NCBI GenBank assembly: GCA_947492825.1
Contig: CANLNT010000001.1
Coordinates: 434,001 to 498,000 of the forward strand
Length of the DNA stretch: 64,000 nt
Direction of reading: 5' to 3'
Source of the DNA: an uncultured Paracoccaceae bacterium
Lineage (GTDB): Bacteria > Pseudomonadota > Alphaproteobacteria > Rhodobacterales > Rhodobacteraceae
Positions within the stretch are counted from its first letter, which is position 1. The number at the start of each line of letters is the position of its first letter. A model generated the notes under the pieces. That model did no database searches and was not told where the DNA came from. It saw only the letters and a program-made list of their open reading frames with translations. The position numbers and the translations under genes were made by a program. Shown here piece after piece: positions 1 to 7,730 of the stretch.

Positions 1-111
1 AGTTCGTCAATTTTGTTGAGAGAACTTAACAAAGAGCGTGTTGTGATCGAGGAACGTCGGTCAATGATCGACGGAGCACCGAATGTTCTAATAAACTCAC
101 ATACACCTTGA
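1..111 (+). CDS. C-terminal end of an unidentified gene (partial)
   Basis: Reading frame 1 is open from the window edge to a TGA at 109-111 and encodes 36 residues, charged and helix-like, ending in VLINSHTP. It would be the tail of a gene that begins left of the window. I do not recognise it. The composition is AT-rich like the rest of the left end. A separate TTG-started frame (108-308, 66 aa) overlaps its end and could be a second gene, a frameshifted continuation or noise. Seen: the open frame only. Confidence is low because 36 codons is weak evidence. Confidence 0.3.
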   Translation, partial: SSSILLRELNKERVVIEERRSMIDGAPNVLINSHTP

Positions 112-611
112 TCCATTTCTGGACGGGTGTCCTGCCTAGAAATGAAGAGGTGACCCAGGTTAAGCTTGAGTTCGATTACACGAAAGGAAGCTTCGAGAAC
201 TTGTATGTCAGGGGTGTTGGAATACGCACACATCAAGAAGAAATAGCACCTTTCTTGGGTGATATGTTCGATTCTGTAACTACGGGTCATATCAGTTTCC
301 TTTGTTGACTGCTGATATGAGCAGGATCCCATAACTTGATGTAAAAGCGTCAACTATTCAAAATAAACACGCATAGATTCTTGGAGCAGGTATTCAAATA
401 CCCCAAAAGGGAGAGCGTTTAAGAATTCAAGAAATTCTTTTTCGACCGAACAAGAGTTGCGACGATATCAACTTATTCCACGATTTCTACTGGCCGCCAA
501 GATGCTCAGGAAGGAACGTTTCACCTAATCTATCTTTACGACAACAGTTGATGAACGTACTTCTGGTTGTGGGTATAGCTCCCACAGCCCGTTGGAGTTG
601 TTCCGGCGTGT
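112..611. other. Gene-poor AT-rich stretch
   Basis: About 500 bases without a convincing gene. A 66-residue frame starting with TTG at 108 (ends 308) has no visible ribosome binding site and no recognised motif; its sequence (FWTGVLPRNEEV near the start) is not obviously non-coding, so a decayed gene remnant is possible. Nothing else was recognised here. Confidence 0.4.
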
Positions 612-648
612 GATCACGATGGACCCTGAGACTATATGGATCGTGATC
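612..648. promoter_or_regulatory. Perfect 9-bp inverted repeat upstream of the 686 gene
   Basis: GATCACGAT (612-620) is repeated in inverted orientation as ATCGTGATC (640-648) with a 19-base spacer, ending 37 bases before the start codon at 686. The half-site centres are about 28 bp apart, close to three helical turns, which fits a dimeric or tetrameric repressor. No matching terminator tail follows. Operator function is inferred. Confidence 0.4.
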
Positions 649-685
649 GGTCTCCCGAGGCTAGATATTGATTGAGGTATTTTGA

Positions 686-1681
686 ATGAGACAACACAAC
701 GCCACCTTCGCCAATTTCATCTGCCGGTTCGGTGACAACAAGGTTCTGTTGGATTACGCCAAGCGTATCGTTATCCCTGCGTTCACCAAGGACACGTATG
801 TCCGCAGTTACGGCAAGAAGACGCACTACCACTTCTATGAAACCGAGCTGATGAACCTTGCCGAATACGATGATGATCCGATCATGGTTCTCGCCGGACG
901 GTTTGTAAAACAGACAGAGCTGACACGTACCCAAATCTACGATGATGAAAAAGGCTTGGTTCAAGATGAGGCTTCCCTGCTGTCAGCCCCTTCAGCGTTT
1001 TTCGTGCTGATCCTGAACAACCACCGGCTCATCTACTTTCCCGAAACACCGCATGCCCCTGACATCAACGCATTTCGCGTCACCGCCGAGCAGTTTCTCC
1101 GTCAGCGGCACAAAGAATACATCGACCGACGATACGAAAAAACCCGTGGTGATGACAAGCCGCCGACAAAGAAATCTCTGTATGAAGCCCACCCACGACC
1201 TTCTTTGGAAGTTGTGCCACTTACTGGCAAAGCAGACATCGCCGGGTTTTTGCGCCGTTTCGAGAAGTTGAAGAAGATCAACTTCCGAGTTGTCAAACCA
1301 AACGACGACCTCCACGCGGGCGATATACTTGGGCAAGTCAGGGAGCTGTCAGACGCGTTGGGTTCGACCAGCACGAAGGTTACAGCGTCGAGTGCCGATG
1401 GCCTCGATATTCCGGCTGCAATCGAGGCGGTGACAGAGGCCACAGGTTCAGGTAATCAGGACGTTAGTGTGTCCGGTGTGGATACTAATGGGAACGCCCT
1501 GTCGGGAAACAACGAGCATTTCAAGCTCAGCGCCGAGATCGAAAGCGTCCCTCTTGTTAAGGCGTCGCTGGTCAAACGACTTGTCGAGAAGTTCAGCCAG
1601 TTGAGGTCGGAAGGCTCGATCAGTGCGCCGAAGGCTGATGCAAATTCGGCGAAGGTTAAGAAACTGAAAAAGCTAATATAA
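686..1681 (+). CDS. Uncharacterised soluble protein, first gene of a two-gene module
   Basis: 331 residues, no signal peptide or membrane segment. A ribosome binding site (ttgagg) precedes the ATG. Residues 1-170 look like a folded alpha/beta domain. Around residues 90-130 is a hydrophobic strand region (APSAFFVLILNNHRLIYF) followed by a helix rich in Arg and Lys. Residues about 235-285 are low-complexity Ser, Thr, Asn and Gly. The tail is Lys-rich (KVKKLKKLI). The stop codon TAA is directly followed by the ATG of the membrane protein gene, so the two are almost certainly co-translated. The segment around the hydrophobic strand reminds me loosely of DUF4747-type proteins, but I cannot verify that. 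AT-rich, next to an integrated element: probably horizontally acquired, and a defence role is possible but unproven. Confidence 0.6.
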   Translation: MRQHNATFANFICRFGDNKVLLDYAKRIVIPAFTKDTYVRSYGKKTHYHFYETELMNLAEYDDDPIMVLAGRFVKQTELTRTQIYDDEKGLVQDEASLLSAPSAFFVLILNNHRLIYFPETPHAPDINAFRVTAEQFLRQRHKEYIDRRYEKTRGDDKPPTKKSLYEAHPRPSLEVVPLTGKADIAGFLRRFEKLKKINFRVVKPNDDLHAGDILGQVRELSDALGSTSTKVTASSADGLDIPAAIEAVTEATGSGNQDVSVSGVDTNGNALSGNNEHFKLSAEIESVPLVKASLVKRLVEKFSQLRSEGSISAPKADANSAKVKKLKKLI

Positions 1682-2350
1682 ATGGATTGGCAAGAGCGAG
1701 TCACCAAGGAAAAGAACCTCGGCGAGGTTTACTGGAAGGCCCGAAAGGTTGGCTCGACGCGGCGTAACTTCGGCGTGGCAGCTTTCGTATGTCTGCTCTT
1801 CGGTATCTTGGCAGTTGTAGACTGGTACTTCGCCTCTGGAGTTTTAACGCTTTCCGCCCTGAACGATCTCATTACCGTAGTAGCCGAGGTTGGCTTTACG
1901 TTCACAACCGCGATTTTAGGTTTCCTGATCGCAGGTTTCTCGATTTTTGCGAGCATCACTCGACCCGAAATATTTGCTGGTCTGGCGAAGCTAGACCACA
2001 AGGACACGGGTCTCTCCAGACTACAGTTCATCTTTTTCAATTTCCTGCTTGTATTCATTCACTACCTCGCATTCTTGGCGATGAGTATAGTTCTGAAATT
2101 AGTCATGCCTCTTGCTCCGGCATTTGTGAATGCCGTGTCGCCAAATGTTCCATCTGCAAGCATAATCGTGTGGTGGTCAGCAGCCAGCATGTTAGCGGTG
2201 TTGCTCGGTTGGCTGACATTCTTGGTCATGCTACTTAAATCGTTCATTTGGAACATCTATCAGGCGGTGCTTGTCGTCATTGTTACCGGAGACGCGATTA
2301 TCGCTCTGGAGAAGAAGTTGGCCAACTCACTAGAGACCAAGGATCAGTGA
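1682..2350 (+). CDS. Uncharacterised multi-pass membrane protein, second gene of the module
   Basis: 222 residues starting with the ATG that immediately follows the TAA of the upstream gene; no separate ribosome binding site is visible, pointing to termination-reinitiation. Hydrophobic segments lie at about residues 30-50, 66-92, 117-142 and 163-205 (the last may be two), giving four or five transmembrane helices, with a charged N-terminus (WQERVTKEKNLGEVYWKARK) and a charged C-terminus. No enzymatic motif is seen. A soluble protein co-translated with a small membrane protein is a common layout in toxin/effector systems and in sensor-membrane effector pairs; that is analogy, not evidence of function. 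Confidence 0.6.
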   Translation: MDWQERVTKEKNLGEVYWKARKVGSTRRNFGVAAFVCLLFGILAVVDWYFASGVLTLSALNDLITVVAEVGFTFTTAILGFLIAGFSIFASITRPEIFAGLAKLDHKDTGLSRLQFIFFNFLLVFIHYLAFLAMSIVLKLVMPLAPAFVNAVSPNVPSASIIVWWSAASMLAVLLGWLTFLVMLLKSFIWNIYQAVLVVIVTGDAIIALEKKLANSLETKDQ

Positions 2351-2573
2351 ATTTGAGCGCCGCAAAAACATAGCTCTGGCAATCATGGTGTACTAGTCAC
2401 TAGTCGCGGTGTGGCGGTAGCACTTTCAGTAATATTAGAGCAAATATTGAAGTCATATGTCTGAAATCGTCGCAGACATACGCAATCAAGCCTATTATCT
2501 TTGGCGGGTTTTATGGTGGGTATGTTTATGTAAGGATATTTCGTTTATTAAAATCAATGATTTAGCGGGGTAT

Positions 2574-2618
2574 TTGGAGGCGAGTACCGGAATCGAACCG
2601 GTGTACACGGATTTGCAA
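2574..2618. repeat. Distal attachment site copy (45-bp direct repeat)
   Basis: Identical over 45 bases to 7731-7775; identity stops exactly at both sides (t versus c before it, g versus t after it). It corresponds to the 3' half of tRNA-Cys on the minus strand and cannot form a tRNA alone. It marks the far boundary of the integrated element. Confidence 0.9.
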
Positions 2619-2649
2619 GACTAGGCATGCCTTTGTAATTACAATAAAG

Positions 2650-2700
2650 AATGTTTAGAACCGGGCTGGTATCGGAGTGAACATAGCGGGAATGTCTAGA
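2650..2700. repeat. Putative integrase arm-type sites, left end
   Basis: aatgtttaga at 2650-2659 and the one-mismatch copy aatgtctaga at 2691-2700 lie 32-82 bases inside the left repeat. Two more copies lie just inside the right repeat (7662-7671, 7674-7683), all in the same orientation. Short direct repeats flanking both cores are typical of arm sites bound by tyrosine integrases; the function is inferred. Confidence 0.45.
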
Positions 2701-3041
2701 AGTGGTTTTTGATCCCTGCGGCCCTTAGCTGCCATCTGATTGACCGTCCGGATGCTGCGCCTTTGACCCACATTCCCACCTTTCGCTACGACCGCATAAG
2801 TTGGATCAGGTCGAACTCACACGACGCTGACAGGGTCGACGCCCAATTAGCCAGCTCGCGGCCCTTTTCAGAACTTCGCGCTACCGTCGCGATGTGGTGT
2901 TTGCAGTCCGCATCGCAGACCTTCGCTTGGGTCACAATGTAGCCAAACCCGCGCACTTCTTACGAAGCAGGTCTTCGTTGAGTTTGCGTATCCAATCGGT
3001 TATCTGGAAAAGGAAAAATCTAGTGTGAGAAAGACCATTTG

Positions 3042-4235
3042 ATGTGGAACTGGGATCAAGGTCGAATGGGTTACTTTCAGTACGATGTGCTGAGAAAGGT
3101 GTCCCGATTTGTGTCTAAAAATCAATGGACTAGAGGCGACTCGACTCTGATCCGTGATGAAACGGGTCTCCCTTTCGCAGCACCTGCAACCCATACGCCG
3201 TGGCGCAACTACTCTCGTATTTTCAAGCTGTGCCTGCTGGTAAGTGAGAAGAATGGCGTAGCTGTTCCCACGCCTGTTGCGCAAATCCTGACACAGGCCG
3301 GTGCTGTTACTTGCGACGAATATCTCCACTTTTTAGTTGAAGCTACCACAGACCCTTCGCCAGCTCTGACTGGCTGGAAAGCAGTCGCAGAAGGTCAAGT
3401 CGTAAGGCACCCACTGTGCTTCGCCCTCAAATATTTACTCGCGAAGGTCGCGGGACTGAACGAGCCGATTACACCGATTTACGAGGTGATCGGAGCGTAC
3501 ATCGACAGTGGGTTGTCCGGCGACGAGGATGATACCGCCTTTCTCGGACTTTTGGCGAAACGCAGCTCTTACGAGCAGATCGGTAAAAATGCAGATCCGC
3601 GACAAGCGCGTGAGAGCATAAAATTTATCTCGCAGATCTCGTATCTGCACAGTGATGGAAGCAACATCATTACGTCACTCAGCCAAGAGGATGCGATGAG
3701 CATCTTTCAGGATATTCACCCTATCTCTGGCCCTCGTGAAGAAGATGGCGATCTTGAAATCCAAAGACTTGCAGCACTGTTCAAGGACGGCAGTGAGCAT
3801 GATTTCTTTGACTACAAAAGCACCATCGTGTCCGATGTTTTGGACAGTGGCTTCTCTGAGGGCAGTAAAGTCAAAAAGACTCATATCGTGATCGAACGAA
3901 ACTCGAAGTTGCGGGACCTCTTTTTTGAACGCAAGCCGACCTCTGTTTGTGACGCATGCAGTATGGATACCAAGAAGAATTACCCTTGGGTGGAACGCGT
4001 CCTCGATCTTCACCACATCCTACCGCTTTCGTCTGGCACTAGGGTGGATTCAAGAACAGGCACAATGCTTGATGATTTGGTGCCTGTTTGCCCAACCTGC
4101 CACAGAGCTATACATCGCTTCTACGATGGCCATCTCAAAGCTGAGGCGAGGAAGGACTTTCTTAACGAAAAGGAAGCCCGCGACATTTATGCCCAAGCCA
4201 AGGGAGAGATAATTAAGGGAGATTGCCATGCTTGA
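3042..4235 (+). CDS. HNH restriction endonuclease (type II-like)
   Basis: 397 residues. The frame opens with TTG-ATG; I take the ATG at 3042 (an in-frame stop lies at 3021). The HNH nuclease is C-terminal: a CxxC pair (C303, C306), DLHHILPL (residues 322-329, with the likely catalytic H325), then DLVPVCPTCHRAIH (345-358) supplying a second CxxC for zinc and the last His. Residues 1-290 have no recognised motif and may hold DNA recognition or a winged-helix region. The gene overlaps the following cytosine methyltransferase by 8 bases, so this is very probably the cleaving partner of a restriction-modification pair. Recognition sequence unknown. Upstream of the cytosine methyltransferase is a common place for this type of HNH enzyme. 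Confidence high for HNH, moderate for type II restriction. Confidence 0.82.
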   Translation: MWNWDQGRMGYFQYDVLRKVSRFVSKNQWTRGDSTLIRDETGLPFAAPATHTPWRNYSRIFKLCLLVSEKNGVAVPTPVAQILTQAGAVTCDEYLHFLVEATTDPSPALTGWKAVAEGQVVRHPLCFALKYLLAKVAGLNEPITPIYEVIGAYIDSGLSGDEDDTAFLGLLAKRSSYEQIGKNADPRQARESIKFISQISYLHSDGSNIITSLSQEDAMSIFQDIHPISGPREEDGDLEIQRLAALFKDGSEHDFFDYKSTIVSDVLDSGFSEGSKVKKTHIVIERNSKLRDLFFERKPTSVCDACSMDTKKNYPWVERVLDLHHILPLSSGTRVDSRTGTMLDDLVPVCPTCHRAIHRFYDGHLKAEARKDFLNEKEARDIYAQAKGEIIKGDCHA

Positions 4236-5445
4236 TACCGCCGTTAGAAAAACCGCTGCATCTGTATCGCTCAAGAAGCAGCGCGAGATTTTTGCATTTG
4301 CAGAGAATGAACGGATAGAACTGGCTGATGCTCTCTCGCACTTTGGGAAATCACTCGATGATCTAATTTACGAACAGTCACGCAAACAGGTTTGGACGGG
4401 TGGCACTCCACGGTCTTTAGAAGATTTCAAAGGCTCTCAACAGCATGTGCCGATGGTTAGCTTTTTCACTGGATGCGGCGGTATTGACCTTGGCTTTGAA
4501 GCTGCGGGCTTCGCGCATGTCGCTGCGTTTGAGTTCAATGAACTGTTCTGCAAAACACTTCGAAAGAACCGTCCGGAGTGGAAAGTGTTTGGCCCGCCCA
4601 CCGACGCTGGTGACGTGTCAAAAGTCTCCGAAGTTATTGCCTCCTTAGAGGCCATAATACCTATCAACTTTGAAGGTATTTTCGCAGGTGGGCCACCCTG
4701 TCAGCCGTTCTCCATCGCTTCCAATCAACGGTTCTCCAAGTCTGGCGCCAACTTCAAACGTGTTGGTTTCCAACATGAGGAAAACGGAAACCTACTGTTT
4801 GATTATGTGTCTGTAATTAAGCACTTTCGACCAGCTTGCTTCCTGATTGAAAATGTCCCTGGCCTGCGTGATCTGGATGGTGGGGAACAGCTCTCTGCGG
4901 CTATCAAGGACCTCAGAAAAGCGGGCTATGAAGTAGAAACGCCGACCGTTCTTAATGCCGCTGATTATAGCGTCCCACAGTTTAGAGACCGCCTATTTGT
5001 AGTTGGGACACGGACTAATCGGTCTATAGTTTTCCCGACACCAGATGAGATGCAATACGGCGCAGGCTCCGTGCTTCCCCAGAAGCAGGGAAAAGCCCCA
5101 AATACGGAAACACGAGCTCACAAACTAGGGTCGGTGCAGCGGTATGCACGTTTGGACTACGGCCAACGTGATCAGCTTGGTAGAGTAGATCGTCTGTCAC
5201 CTTGCCGCCCGTCAAAGACGGTCATAGCAGGTGGAACAAATGGCGGTGGGCGCTCACATTTACATCCAGAAATTCCGCGCACCCTTAGCGTCAGAGAATG
5301 TGCGAGATTACAGACCTTTCCCGACGATTATACGTTCGTTGGACCAACTGCTCGGCAGTTTACACAAGTGGGGAACGCAGTGCCTCCGGTACTTGCTGCA
5401 CAACTTGGATTGTCGATTGCTCGATCTATTTTTGGCGTGAATTAG
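4228..5445 (+). CDS. DNA (cytosine-5-)-methyltransferase
   Basis: 405 residues. All main C5-methyltransferase motifs are present in order: motif I FFTGCGG (79-85) for S-adenosylmethionine, motif IV GGPPCQPFS (154-162) with catalytic C158, motif VI ENVPG (208-212), motif VIII QFRDR (251-255), motif IX RECARLQTFP (356-365) and motif X QVGNAVPP (380-387). The target recognition region lies between about 262 and 350 and is short. A 75-residue N-terminal extension precedes motif I; in several type II enzymes such an extension regulates transcription, which is only a possibility here. Translationally coupled to the HNH gene (8-base overlap), it would protect host DNA at the sites the endonuclease cuts. 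Confidence 0.95.
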   Translation: MLDTAVRKTAASVSLKKQREIFAFAENERIELADALSHFGKSLDDLIYEQSRKQVWTGGTPRSLEDFKGSQQHVPMVSFFTGCGGIDLGFEAAGFAHVAAFEFNELFCKTLRKNRPEWKVFGPPTDAGDVSKVSEVIASLEAIIPINFEGIFAGGPPCQPFSIASNQRFSKSGANFKRVGFQHEENGNLLFDYVSVIKHFRPACFLIENVPGLRDLDGGEQLSAAIKDLRKAGYEVETPTVLNAADYSVPQFRDRLFVVGTRTNRSIVFPTPDEMQYGAGSVLPQKQGKAPNTETRAHKLGSVQRYARLDYGQRDQLGRVDRLSPCRPSKTVIAGGTNGGGRSHLHPEIPRTLSVRECARLQTFPDDYTFVGPTARQFTQVGNAVPPVLAAQLGLSIARSIFGVN

Positions 5446-5888
5446 CCATCAGAAATTGAAACTTGCTTGCGCTTGATAAGGATTCTGAGAGGTTTGACTT
5501 GGATAGTTATGTAAGACTTTCCCTCCGCGCACTTTGCGATAGGCTCAAGTTCCAAGCACTTTATTGCTTTGGGCGCTGAACCGCCTTTTTGGGGGCGCAA
5601 CATTCATGATTTTGGTCTTTTTTTGAATGACGGCTTTCGTGAGACACACGTAGGGACCTAGCAACCGCAATGGCCTACCGCTTTCTGCCCCTTGTCAGTT
5701 GGGCCAGTCAAGAGAAGTTTATCGCTCCATTAATCACCGTTAGCGGCGCTGAGACCGGTTTAGATCGTCTGGAATGGAATAAGTTGCACCCCACCCCCTG
5801 AGCCAAACGTTGTGGTGCCGTGTGGCTCTCTATGGGTTACTTCGCACTTTACGGTACACCTGACCGGAGCGGACCTTGCCTATAGCTT

Positions 5889-5925
5889 CTCATCCCCGTA
5901 GACTTTGTCTATCGGAGGGGATGAG
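5889..5925. other. Two-part hairpin, possible structured RNA
   Basis: Outer stem CTCATCCCC (5889-5897) with GGGGATGAG (5917-5925), and a perfect inner stem TAGAC (5899-5903) with GTCTA (5907-5911) closed by a three-base loop, separated by a small asymmetric internal loop. No T-run follows, so it is not an ordinary terminator. It could fold as RNA on either strand or act as a DNA site. Confidence 0.4.
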
Positions 5926-5954
5926 GAGCGGCTCGTTTACACCCCACTTGGCAT

Positions 5955-6112
5955 TGTATACATTTACTGACAAAGCCGCACAGCATCTTGCCCCACCCAA
6001 CGGGGCGGCCAATATGTCAAGTCCCCACTCCATGTTCGGGGCGAAGTCAATGAGAATTTATTCTGATGTTGCGCGAAGGTCGCGAAATCCCTGTATACAT
6101 CTACTGACAAAG
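5955..6112. repeat. Pair of 21-bp near-identical direct repeats
   Basis: tgtatacatttactgacaaag at 5955-5975 and the same sequence with one change (t to c) at 6092-6112, 137 bases apart. Each contains the palindrome GTATAC. They sit in the non-coding region between the methyltransferase and integrase genes. Protein-binding sites are the likeliest reading, or a trace of duplication. Confidence 0.5.
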
Positions 6113-6273
6113 AATCCGGTTTTCGAGATTAACTTTTTCCGACTTGTTGCCGTGGAATCAGCGGCCCTCTAAATTGTTCTCAGGGTCAGTTTGCATGGGC
6201 GTCTCAGCACATTCAGCCACTTAGGATGCGCGAACTGACTTGAGGATCAGAGGGACCACTTGGTTTGTAAGCG

Positions 6274-6447
6274 ATGGCACGAATGAAGATCGATCAGAAG
6301 GCGCTTGAATTGCTCAACACGTTTGAGCGGGCCGGGAAGGCTGTCGGGAGTGTCACAATTGAAGGTCGAAAGATCGAACTCGTTCTCTCGGCCCCGAAAC
6401 AACCAGATGAATTTGAGAAGGTTGATATGCGATATGACAAAACGTGA
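6274..6447 (+). CDS. 57-aa small protein overlapping the integrase start
   Basis: ATG at 6274 to TGA at 6445-6447; a second ATG at 6283 would give 54 residues. The sequence is charged, with a predicted helix (ALELLNTFERAGKAV) followed by two strands (SVTIEGRKIELVLSA) and an acidic tail (PDEFEKVDMRYDKT). The end overlaps the integrase start by 14 bases, so the two are translationally coupled. From memory, similar very small proteins precede tyrosine integrases in Rhodobacterales elements; the position suggests an accessory or directionality factor, which is inference. No helix-turn-helix motif is obvious. Confidence 0.65.
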   Translation: MARMKIDQKALELLNTFERAGKAVGSVTIEGRKIELVLSAPKQPDEFEKVDMRYDKT

Positions 6448-7438
6448 ACTTCCAAAACACATCTACAAGCAACGTAATGGTTTGTACTTTCAACGGCGCG
6501 GTTGGCCATCGCTGAAAATTCAGAATGAATTCGGTTCTCCTGAATTCTGGCAGGAATACGCATCAATCTTAAGCGGAAAAGAGAAACCTGTGCGGATCGT
6601 ATCGCGAAACTTCGAGGCACTCATCAAGAGCTACAGAAGTTCACCGCGCTATAAGAAACTAAAGCCGCGCACGGCTTTGGACTATGATAAATATCTGGAG
6701 TTCTTTCGTGCCATCATGGCAGACGCAAATCCTTCGATCATGAAGCGAAAAGACGTCATCCGCATGCGTGATGCGAATGCGGAAAAGCCCTATTTTGCAA
6801 ACTACTCGCTTCGCGTTCTAAGAATATTAATGGAACACGCTGTCGATTTGGGTTGGCGTGAGACAAACCCAGCCAAAGGTGTTCCAGAAATCAAAACCGA
6901 TAAGGTCGCCCGTGAACCATGGCCGCGCGAGCTGCTCGATACCTACCGAGCCACTTGCCCGATCGGATCCCGTGAACGCCTTGTGATGGAGCTATGCGTT
7001 GGCACAGGTCAACGCATTGGTGACGTGCTTGAAATGCGGTGGTCTGACATTCACGACGGCGGCTTTGTCATCAAGCAAAACAAGACCAGCAAGGAGCTAT
7101 GGGTTCCCGTTCTTGCAGAACTCCAAGCGGCTCTAGATGCCGCAAGCCGTCATTCGGTCTTCATCTTGACGAACGAGCGTGGCACTAACCGCTGGTCTTA
7201 TCGCGGTGCGTCTCAGGCGGTTCGGAAGGTCAGGGAGGCGATAGGGGCCGTCAAATACGATATCCACAGTTGGCGCTACAACGCGGCGTGTGAGCTGTTG
7301 GAGGCTGGTTGCAATGATGACCTTATCGCAGCTGTGACCGGACAAAGCCCCGCTATGGTTTTGCACTATACCAAGAAGCTTCGGCAGAGGATGAGGGCAG
7401 CTCAGGCTCAGCAGATGCGCTCCGAGCGACGCCACTAG
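6434..7438 (+). CDS. Tyrosine site-specific integrase
   Basis: 334 residues from the ATG at 6434 (MTKRELPKHI); the longer frame from 6305 runs through the 57-aa gene and is not preferred. Residues about 50-150 form the SAM-like core-binding domain and 165-330 the catalytic domain. Catalytic residues visible: R194 (VGTGQRIGD), K220 region in the beta-hairpin (NKTSKELWVP), H278 and R281 (DIHSWRYNA), and tyrosine Y312 (LHYTKK). The usual His/Trp before the tyrosine is replaced by Gln (TGQSP, Q304), a tolerated variation. It reads toward the tRNA-Cys gene about 300 bases away and is the obvious agent of integration at the 45-bp repeat. Confidence 0.93.
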   Translation: MTKRELPKHIYKQRNGLYFQRRGWPSLKIQNEFGSPEFWQEYASILSGKEKPVRIVSRNFEALIKSYRSSPRYKKLKPRTALDYDKYLEFFRAIMADANPSIMKRKDVIRMRDANAEKPYFANYSLRVLRILMEHAVDLGWRETNPAKGVPEIKTDKVAREPWPRELLDTYRATCPIGSRERLVMELCVGTGQRIGDVLEMRWSDIHDGGFVIKQNKTSKELWVPVLAELQAALDAASRHSVFILTNERGTNRWSYRGASQAVRKVREAIGAVKYDIHSWRYNAACELLEAGCNDDLIAAVTGQSPAMVLHYTKKLRQRMRAAQAQQMRSERRH

Positions 7439-7632
7439 TGGAACTCATCTTTCCCTTATTGCTTGCTATTTTGGGGCTTTGGCTGGGCATCTGGCTTTTC
7501 ATCCTCGTTCCTGCCCGCATGGCTGAATGCAGGAATAGAAGCGTCGTGGGGTGGGTGGTAGTGTCTCTCTTGTTCAGTCCAGTTCTCGCGATCATATTGC
7601 TGTGGTTGATCGGCGACCGTGCAGCCCAATGA
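7438..7632 (+). CDS. Small two-helix membrane protein
   Basis: 64 residues starting with GTG at 7438, which overlaps the last base of the integrase stop codon. Two hydrophobic segments (about residues 3-24 and 40-58) flank a short basic loop (RMAECRNRS) and a VVGW motif. It is likely an inner-membrane protein translated together with the integrase. Small two-helix proteins of this pattern are common in Rhodobacterales; no function is known to me. It could be element-encoded or a chromosomal remnant, but it lies inside the right repeat. Confidence 0.55.
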   Translation: MELIFPLLLAILGLWLGIWLFILVPARMAECRNRSVVGWVVVSLLFSPVLAIILLWLIGDRAAQ

Positions 7633-7661
7633 TCCCGCTCTTGAGAACGGAACAAATACAG

Positions 7662-7683
7662 AATGTTTAGACAAATGTTTAGA
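7662..7683. repeat. Putative integrase arm-type sites, right end
   Basis: Two tandem copies of aatgtttaga (7662-7671 and 7674-7683), two bases apart, 48 bases from the right 45-bp repeat. They match the copies near the left end in sequence and orientation. Confidence 0.45.
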
Positions 7684-7730
7684 TCGCACGCGGCCCAGTC
7701 GGGCAGATGTCGCTAAGTCATTGAAAACAC

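Larger units (their letters stand above)
2351..3041. other. Non-coding stretch carrying the displaced tRNA-Cys fragment
   Basis: About 690 bases between the membrane protein gene and the HNH gene. It contains the 45-bp tRNA-Cys fragment (2574-2618), two aatgtYtaga repeats (2650-2659, 2691-2700) and a near-palindrome of two ACTAGT hexamers around 2390-2405. A 77-residue frame (2709-2942) has no ribosome binding site or recognisable motif and is probably chance. Confidence 0.5.
5446..6273. other. 828-bp non-coding region of the element
   Basis: No credible gene. A 98-residue frame at 5876-6172 has no ribosome binding site or recognised motif and runs through the structured elements. The stretch contains a 37-base two-part hairpin (5889-5925) and a 21-base repeat present twice (5955-5975, 6092-6112). 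It could hold a structured RNA, control sites for the integrase operon, or remnants of a lost gene. Confidence 0.5.

Noticed and set aside
2709-2942. 77-residue frame near the left end of the element
   Set aside because: No RBS, no recognisable protein feature.
5876-6172. 98-residue frame in the non-coding part of the element
   Set aside because: No ribosome binding site, no motif, and it crosses the hairpin and repeat.
3042-7438. Prophage
   Set aside because: No capsid, tail, terminase, lysis or replication gene; only an integrase and a restriction system.
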